From: Clostridiales bacterium
Lineage (GTDB): Bacteria; Bacillota; Clostridia; Lachnospirales; Lachnospiraceae
Assembly (NCBI GenBank): GCA_015655565.1
Contig: JAATEU010000357.1
Location: 1-5,161 of the forward strand
Length of the DNA: 5,161 bases
Reading direction: 5' to 3'
The notes beneath the pieces are model-generated. The model did not search any database. It saw nothing but the letters and a program-made list of their open reading frames with translations, and was not told where the DNA came from. The translations under genes were made by a program, and so were the position numbers. Shown piece by piece: positions 4,701-5,161 of this stretch. Position 1 is the first letter of the stretch. Each line of letters begins with the position of its first letter.

Positions 4701-5161
4701 ATGAGTGGAAGAGATCAAGAAGAACTTGACGGCGTTTCCTGTTTAGGAAATCATAATACCAGGTACCCCGATAATTATACCCCCGAAATGCTTGAGTGTT
4801 TTGTCAATAAGCACCCTGAAAATGATTATTTTGTGAAATTTAATTGTCCTGAGTTTACAAGTCTTTGTCCAATGACAGGACAGCCGGATTTTGCGGTCAT
4901 ATATATTTCTTATGTTCCGGACCAGAAAATGGTGGAAAGTAAATCCCTGAAGCTTTATTTATTCAGTTTTCGGAATCACGGAGATTTTCATGAAGATTGT
5001 GTCAATATAATTATGAAGGATCTAATCAAATTAATGGAGCCAAAATATATTGAGGTCTTGGGAAAATTCACCCCAAGAGGCGGTATATCCATTGCTCCTT
5101 ATTGTAATTACGGCAAACCCAACACAAAATGGAAAGAGATTGCATTCAACCGGTTGATAAA
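4701..5161 (+). CDS. queF: NADPH-dependent 7-cyano-7-deazaguanine reductase QueF (3' end outside window)
   Basis: The frame runs from the ATG at 4701 to the window edge, giving 153 residues. The short (type I, YkvM-like) QueF of Bacillus is about 165 residues, so only the last dozen or so should be missing. The enzyme reduces the nitrile of preQ0 to the amine of preQ1 with two NADPH. The catalytic block [12 protein letters not shown] holds the nucleophile Cys56, which forms a thioimide with substrate, and the proton donor Asp63. The QueF motif [20 protein letters not shown] (79-98) contributes substrate-binding Glu79 and the His97-Glu98 pair. [16 protein letters not shown] is also typical. 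An AAAAGGAG ribosome binding site stands 6 nt before the start. The 47-nt gap after queT contains no terminator, so it should be the third gene of the operon; its product preQ1 is the likely ligand of the leader riboswitch. Confidence 0.96.
   Translation, partial: MSGRDQEELDGVSCLGNHNTRYPDNYTPEMLECFVNKHPENDYFVKFNCPEFTSLCPMTGQPDFAVIYISYVPDQKMVESKSLKLYLFSFRNHGDFHEDCVNIIMKDLIKLMEPKYIEVLGKFTPRGGISIAPYCNYGKPNTKWKEIAFNRLI

Noticed and set aside
1..5161. CRISPR array, insertion sequence, tRNA or rRNA
   Set aside because: I saw no regularly spaced repeats, transposase motifs with terminal repeats, or tRNA/rRNA signatures on either strand.

Overview
The window looks like a chromosomal segment from an anaerobic, moderately AT-rich Gram-positive bacterium, most likely a clostridium of the Lachnospiraceae or a relative. 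This rests on the strong AGGAGG-type ribosome binding sites, the preQ1-I riboswitch ahead of a queC operon, the ECF-type QueT transporter, a Cthe_2159-like beta-helix protein and a superoxide-reductase remnant. Taxonomy is inference from gene content only.

Layout. (1) Positions 1-1537 (+) hold the 3' part of a large carbohydrate-binding, beta-helix surface protein of the DUF4353/Cthe_2159 family. It is closed by a strong, probably bidirectional hairpin terminator at 1554-1589. (2) On the minus strand, 3049 down to 1671 is an iron-storage nanocompartment operon. An encapsulated ferritin-like cargo (2678-3049), ending in a TVGSL targeting peptide, is followed 25 nt later by the family 1 encapsulin shell protein (1837-2652). 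Just after the shell gene lies a 46-codon remnant of a superoxide reductase (desulfoferrodoxin/neelaredoxin) that keeps only the C-terminal Cys-x2-His part. A good sigma-A-like promoter precedes the cargo gene, with a large AT-rich inverted repeat over the expected transcription start, which suggests an iron- or peroxide-responsive operator. (3) A 384-nt divergent intergenic region (3050-3433) carries that promoter on one side. On the other it carries a candidate promoter, a preQ1-I riboswitch aptamer and an attenuator-like hairpin with a U-run. (4) Positions 3434-5161 (+) hold the queuosine operon queC-queT-queF: 7-cyano-7-deazaguanine synthase, the membrane S-component for a queuosine precursor, and 7-cyano-7-deazaguanine reductase, which is cut by the window end.

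How the parts work together. The cargo ferritin should oxidise Fe(II) inside the encapsulin shell and store iron there. The neighbouring SOR remnant hints that the locus once also included superoxide detoxification. In the queuosine operon, QueC makes preQ0, QueF reduces it to preQ1, and QueT can import precursor. preQ1, the product of QueF, is the expected ligand of the leader riboswitch, giving feedback control of synthesis and uptake.

Every system here belongs to a known family. The least expected elements are the SOR remnant directly behind the encapsulin gene, the palindrome over the encapsulin promoter, and the competing RNA pairings downstream of the riboswitch.
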